From positions 1 through 64,000 of the forward strand of contig JAAVBP010000001.1 in the NCBI GenBank assembly GCA_014803525.1: 64,000 bases of DNA, in the 5' to 3' direction. The notes below the pieces were generated by a model. It had not been told where the DNA came from. It did no database searches and saw only the letters and a program-made list of their open reading frames with translations. Shown here one piece after another: positions 59,207-64,000 of this stretch. The DNA is from a bacterium (GTDB taxonomy: Bacteria; Pseudomonadota; Alphaproteobacteria; Rs-D84). The position numbers and the translations under genes are program-made. The first letter of the stretch is position 1; the number at the start of each line of letters is the position of its first letter.

Positions 59207-59244
59207 ATTGATTATTTTCAAATTTGCAATGATGAAAACTGTTC

Positions 59245-59982
59245 TTACCGCTGTCTGGAATTTGCCAACCATGTGAAAAATCGTTCTTTTTCAGCCATTG
59301 CCTGGACATATACATCTGCATCATATCCGGACGGCGCATCTATGATACTGTCCAATAATTCCAGATATCTGTCCTGTCTGTCTTCTGCGATATCATTGAT
59401 ATCATCAAATGATGCGGCAACGCACGGCCCCATCACCATTTTATAAATAGAATCACGATACGGCCCATTTTTATCCCTGAAATCTGTGACATTTTGCCGT
59501 GCAATTATTTTGATACAATCGCGCAGACACGCCAACATAGAATACATTTTGCGATCCAAGCAAACATATCCGCCATCGGTTGGGATATTACATTGCCACC
59601 GACCATTTGGTAACGCATTCATCCGCAAAAAGCGGCCCAGATTTTTTCTGATATTGAAAACAATTTCCGTGCCATGGCCCATATCAATATTTATCCGTCC
59701 ATCACAGAATGCATAAATATTATTACGACCATTTAAAACAAATGGCGAAACCGTACCAAATCGCACCGGATTAAACGACATTTCATGCCACAATGCGTTA
59801 CATATTATATTGCCATCAATCTGGCCAATATGCAGTTTAACCCCATAAAACGTATCTTCGCGGTTGCGAAATTGTCTGTACGCATTACTTAATCGGCGCG
59901 CAGAAACGGATCCGAAATACGGATAATCCCCCCTATACGATATTTTCTGTAATACGGCCTGATTATCACATTGACTCTTCAT
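59245..59982 (-). CDS. Conserved hypothetical protein
   Basis: Intact ORF, no recognised domain. Confidence 0.5.
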   Translation of the reverse strand: MKSQCDNQAVLQKISYRGDYPYFGSVSARRLSNAYRQFRNREDTFYGVKLHIGQIDGNIICNALWHEMSFNPVRFGTVSPFVLNGRNNIYAFCDGRINIDMGHGTEIVFNIRKNLGRFLRMNALPNGRWQCNIPTDGGYVCLDRKMYSMLACLRDCIKIIARQNVTDFRDKNGPYRDSIYKMVMGPCVAASFDDINDIAEDRQDRYLELLDSIIDAPSGYDADVYVQAMAEKERFFTWLANSRQR

Positions 59983-60079
59983 TTCTGCACCCCTGTATAA
60001 AACGTATATATCACACCCTGGGATTATTTTCAAATACAATATCCGGATGCGCAACGCATCCGGATACATTTTGTGCCGA

Positions 60080-61666
60080 TTATGAATCAGCCCGATTAAA
60101 CAGCCCCGCATCCAGCATTTCTTTGACCATAAAATGCTTGATTTTCTTGGCTGATGTTTGGGGTAATTCTTCCTCTGTTATGGCAAAGTGCTTTACCCAT
60201 TTGTACGGTGCAATTTTCAGATTCGACGCCTTGATCAGCATCGCCACACGCGCGGCGGTTGTTCCAGGTTTTACCTGGAATACGGCATATGGGACAATCT
60301 TGCCACGCAGGGTGTATTCAAACACGGCGGCGGACAAAATCTCGTCATTTTGTTGGTACAGGTCTTCCAGTTCATCCGGATACACGTTTTTACCACTGTC
60401 CAGGACAATCACCTGTTTCTGGCGACCTTTTACAATCAGGCGTCCACGTTTATCCAATTTACCCAAGTCCCCGGTTTTAAACCAACCGTCTTCGAATGCG
60501 GCGGCATTTGCAGCATCATTGTCGATATATCCCGGCATTACCATGTCACCACGCAGCCATATTTCACCGACACCGTCTTTGTCCGGATTGTGAATCTTTA
60601 ATTCATTACCCGGCAATGGCCCCGCATAATGCATTTTCCCATCTGGCAGACGGAACGCAAAATTAAAGTTCCCCGGCCCTGTACATTCGGTCAGGCCATA
60701 GCAATCACCAACCACGAACCCCAGTTTTTCAAAAAACCTGCGGATTGTCGGTTTTAATGTGGCGCCAGCCGATACCAGTACTTTGGTATTACCGCCGAAT
60801 ATTTCATGAACAGGCTTGGTCACCTTGCGCACCAATGCGCCCGCCCCTATCAGACGCAGCGCACCCTGGCCCGCCATAACGGCGCGCATAATGGTATATG
60901 CATGCTTTTCACGTGCGGTGTCGGTGATTTTTTTATAGAACGCCTCCCACACTCTTGGTACTGCGGGAATAACCTCTGGATGATACTGTTTGAAATCGGC
61001 AATAAATTCACGCGGGTTTAAGACCGGTTGCAACAGCAATTTACCAGACAACACCAATGGCGCGATAATATTTATAACCACACCATATATATGATACAGC
61101 GGTAAAAAACCATAAAATGTATATCCAGGTTTAATCACAGGCTTGTAAAACAAAGCGCCCTGCCCCAGCGATAATATATTATTATGCGTCAGGCCCACAA
61201 CCTTTGGGTTGCCGGTTGATCCCGATGTAAATGACAGCATGGCCAGGTCGTCCCGTGATACATCAGCCGCAACGAAGTCATTTTCATCCGTGTCATCAAT
61301 CGATTCGATATCAAACATTTCCGGCCCACCATCGATAAAGTGCGATTTTTGCGCCAATGCCAATTTACAGTCTGTGCGCTGCATCATATTCAAATGCTCG
61401 GCCGGGGTTAATCCCGTATCCAACATCAAAACATGGGCGCCTTGGGATGTGATGGCAAAATAAGACTTGATAAAATCAGGTGTATTACCGGACAAAATCG
61501 CCACAGTATCGCCCTTTTTGATACCAAAACGCCGCGCCAACAACACCGCACGCTGTTTCACTTTCTTTAATAAATCTGCATAGGTTTCGTTTTGTCTGAC
61601 AAAGAAAATACGATCTTTATTCTGGACACACGCCTGCTGCAGCATTTCATATATGTTTTTAACCAT
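60080..61666 (-). CDS. AMP-dependent acyl-CoA synthetase/ligase
   Basis: MLSFTSGSTGNPKVVGLTHNN, YGLTECTG, FKTGDLGKLDKRGRLIVKGRQKQVIV. Confidence 0.9.
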   Translation of the reverse strand: MVKNIYEMLQQACVQNKDRIFFVRQNETYADLLKKVKQRAVLLARRFGIKKGDTVAILSGNTPDFIKSYFAITSQGAHVLMLDTGLTPAEHLNMMQRTDCKLALAQKSHFIDGGPEMFDIESIDDTDENDFVAADVSRDDLAMLSFTSGSTGNPKVVGLTHNNILSLGQGALFYKPVIKPGYTFYGFLPLYHIYGVVINIIAPLVLSGKLLLQPVLNPREFIADFKQYHPEVIPAVPRVWEAFYKKITDTAREKHAYTIMRAVMAGQGALRLIGAGALVRKVTKPVHEIFGGNTKVLVSAGATLKPTIRRFFEKLGFVVGDCYGLTECTGPGNFNFAFRLPDGKMHYAGPLPGNELKIHNPDKDGVGEIWLRGDMVMPGYIDNDAANAAAFEDGWFKTGDLGKLDKRGRLIVKGRQKQVIVLDSGKNVYPDELEDLYQQNDEILSAAVFEYTLRGKIVPYAVFQVKPGTTAARVAMLIKASNLKIAPYKWVKHFAITEEELPQTSAKKIKHFMVKEMLDAGLFNRADS

Positions 61667-62012
61667 AATAATTATGCTCTTGGTTTTATGTTAATATATT
61701 AGACACATAAACATTATGACGATACACGCCAGGAAAAACAACCTATTTCTGTAATGCGCGCAGTCCGTTTATCAGCGCACCCTTGGTCTATATATATGCA
61801 ACGATTCGGCATTTCAGATCTATATTTTGTGTTTTTTTACAAAAACCGAATCTGTTTTTATAACAAAATGCATATTTAATTCATACAAAACAATGTTTGG
61901 TGCGTCTGAAATTCATCCCCCATACCCGCGCAGGCGGCAGAACATCGGCCTTTTTAAAAGTAAAGAAAAAAATAAAAAAAAATTCCTGTTTTATATATTG
62001 CGGGCAAAACGA

Positions 62013-62062
62013 AAACACTATATATTGATATTAAATTAAAACAACAACCACTATATGTTGTA
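62013..62062 (+). promoter_or_regulatory. Tandem NrdR boxes
   Basis: AACACTATATATTGAT and ACCACTATATGTTGTA, 33 bp apart, upstream of nrdD; fit the NrdR-box consensus. Confidence 0.7.
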
Positions 62063-62091
62063 TTTTGACAAAAAAATAAGGGCAAACAAAA

Positions 62092-64000
62092 ATGTCTGAA
62101 TCTGAGATTAAAATTCAAGTTATTCCAACACTATCCTGTCGTCAGGTTATTGTACAAAAACGCAGCGGCGAAACAGTTCCGTTCGATGCAAAAAAGATAT
62201 TCGAGGCGATACGCAAGGCGGTTGCAACAACCGAAGAAATTTCCGAAATGGATATTTTGCAAATCGCACAAAACACCCTGAATAAATTGGATGATACTTT
62301 TTCAGGCGAATGCCCAACGGTAGAGGCAATTCAAGATATCGTGGTTCAATCATTGATGGATGCGCGCGCATATAAAACCGCCGCGGCATATATTGTATAT
62401 CGCCAGAAACGCAGCGAGATTCGCAATTCATCCATTGATGCGGTTGACGTTATCGAAGGATATGTTGGCGGTTCCAATTGGCGTATCAAGGAAAATGCAA
62501 ATATCGGGTACTCCATCGGTGGCCTGATTCTGCGCACATCCGAAAGGGTCACGGCAGAATATTGGTTAAATCTGTACCCCAAGGCGGTGGCAGAGGCACA
62601 CAAAAACGCCGCCGTACATATCCATGATTTGGGATGGCTGTGCGGTTATTGTGCGGGGTGGTCACTGCGTGAGTTGTTGTATGAAGGATTTAATGGCGTC
62701 CCTGGTTACCTGCAGTGCGAACCGGCCCGGCACATGGCCACCGCGATTTCACATATGGTGAACTTCCTGGGGACGCTGCAAAATGAATTTGCGGGGGCCC
62801 AGGCATTTTCGTCGGTCGATACTTATTTGGCACCATATGTTCGCATCGATAATATGTCATATGCGGATGTAAAAAACGCGATGCAGATGCTGGTGTTCAA
62901 CTGTGCGGTGCCATGCCGCTGGGGAACCCAGACACCGTTTATTAACTTTACATTTGACTGGACATGTCCAAAAGACCTGCGTGACCAGCGTCCGTTTATC
63001 GGCAAAAAAATGGTCGATTTCACATATGGTGATCTGCAGGCGGAAATGGATATGATTAACCGCGCGTTTATCGAGGTCATGACCGAAGGCGACGCCCTGG
63101 GCCGGCCATTCACATTCCCGATTCCGACATACAACATCACACCGGATTTCCCGTGGAAACACCCGAACGTAAAACCGCTGTTTGATTTGGCCGCAAAATA
63201 CGGTATTCCGAATTTCCAGAATTTCTTGAACAGTGATCTGGAACCGACGGATGTGCGTTCAATGTGCTGTCGCCTGCGTCTGGATGTGCGCGAATTGTTA
63301 AAGCGCGGCGGGGGCCTGTTTGGATCGGCGGAAAAGACCGGATCAATCGGCGTATTTACAATCAATCTGGCGCGTCTTGGATATTTGCATAAGGGGGATC
63401 GCGACGGATTGTTCCGGGAACTGGAATACCTGTTGAATCTGGGCCGCGATCAGCTGGAAATTAAGCGTAAAGTACTGACCAAGAATATGGAACGTGGCCT
63501 GTATCCGTTTACCAAACGTTATCTGGGCGATTGGGATCATCACTTCTCGACCATTGGTGTAAATGGCGCGAATGAAATGGTTCGTAACTTTACAAATGAT
63601 CGTGAAACTATTGCGACACCAATGGGCAAGAAATTGGTTCTGGACGTAATGGACTTTATCCGCGAACACTTGGCAAACTTCCAGGAACAGACAGGCAACC
63701 TGTATAATCTGGAGGCAACACCAGCCGAGGGATGCTCGTACCGCTTTGCGAAAACAGACGTTAAGAATTTCCCGGATATTATTACCGCGGGAACACCGGA
63801 CGCACCGTACTATACCAATTCGACCCAGTTGCCGGTGAACTATACCGATGATCCGTTTGTCGCGCTGGAACATCAGGAAGAATTACAGCGCAAGTATACA
63901 GGTGGCACGATGTTACACCTGTACATGGGCGAACCGGTGTCATCGGGCGACGCCGCAATGAAAATTGTACGTACGATATTTGAAAACTATAAGATTCCGT
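62092..64000 (+). CDS. nrdD: Anaerobic ribonucleoside-triphosphate reductase (3' truncated by window edge)
   Basis: N-terminal ATP-cone (VQKRSGETVPFDAKKIFEAIRKAV) and NrdD body. Confidence 0.93.
   Translation, partial: MSESEIKIQVIPTLSCRQVIVQKRSGETVPFDAKKIFEAIRKAVATTEEISEMDILQIAQNTLNKLDDTFSGECPTVEAIQDIVVQSLMDARAYKTAAAYIVYRQKRSEIRNSSIDAVDVIEGYVGGSNWRIKENANIGYSIGGLILRTSERVTAEYWLNLYPKAVAEAHKNAAVHIHDLGWLCGYCAGWSLRELLYEGFNGVPGYLQCEPARHMATAISHMVNFLGTLQNEFAGAQAFSSVDTYLAPYVRIDNMSYADVKNAMQMLVFNCAVPCRWGTQTPFINFTFDWTCPKDLRDQRPFIGKKMVDFTYGDLQAEMDMINRAFIEVMTEGDALGRPFTFPIPTYNITPDFPWKHPNVKPLFDLAAKYGIPNFQNFLNSDLEPTDVRSMCCRLRLDVRELLKRGGGLFGSAEKTGSIGVFTINLARLGYLHKGDRDGLFRELEYLLNLGRDQLEIKRKVLTKNMERGLYPFTKRYLGDWDHHFSTIGVNGANEMVRNFTNDRETIATPMGKKLVLDVMDFIREHLANFQEQTGNLYNLEATPAEGCSYRFAKTDVKNFPDIITAGTPDAPYYTNSTQLPVNYTDDPFVALEHQEELQRKYTGGTMLHLYMGEPVSSGDAAMKIVRTIFENYKIP

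Noticed and set aside
62013-62062. Repeats upstream of nrdD as a novel element
   Set aside because: Explained by tandem NrdR boxes, an established regulator of ribonucleotide reductase genes.

Overview
Window of an alphaproteobacterial chromosome. The gene content and many small Cys-rich exported proteins suggest a reduced-genome or host-associated lineage (inference). Housekeeping genes include rph, an RNase E/G, a BepA-like protease, recG, dnaB, birA, rpmG, oleate hydratase, clpB, rpmB, lpxI, gap, miaA, priA, a virB11-like ATPase, zapA, radC, map, holA, lptE, an acyl-CoA synthetase, nrdD and four tRNAs. Most notable observations: (1) a diversity-generating retroelement (DGR) at 35971-38368, with an RT carrying IGNLTSQ, a 137-bp TR/VR pair in which 6 of 7 mismatches are at TR adenines, a hairpin just past the VR, and a secreted Cys-rich variable protein; (2) a structured leader RNA present in two distant copies (26052-26215 + and 59042-59206 -), with compensatory changes, a possible kissing loop and a terminator, upstream of small putative HTH genes; (3) a second multi-stem leader RNA in two copies (48905-49100 and 50227-50415) with covarying stems, upstream of two exported-protein genes; (4) a ~75-bp core repeat beside two unrelated tRNA genes, each copy ending in the 3' tail of its own neighbouring tRNA; (5) a podovirus-like structural cassette whose terminase large subunit is split into ATPase and nuclease halves by a 3.4-kb segment carrying full-length dnaB; (6) a conserved promoter/5'UTR hairpin module shared by surface-protein genes; (7) a probable sRNA with polypyrimidine (anti-SD) loops. 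All calls come from reading the sequence; no searches were run.
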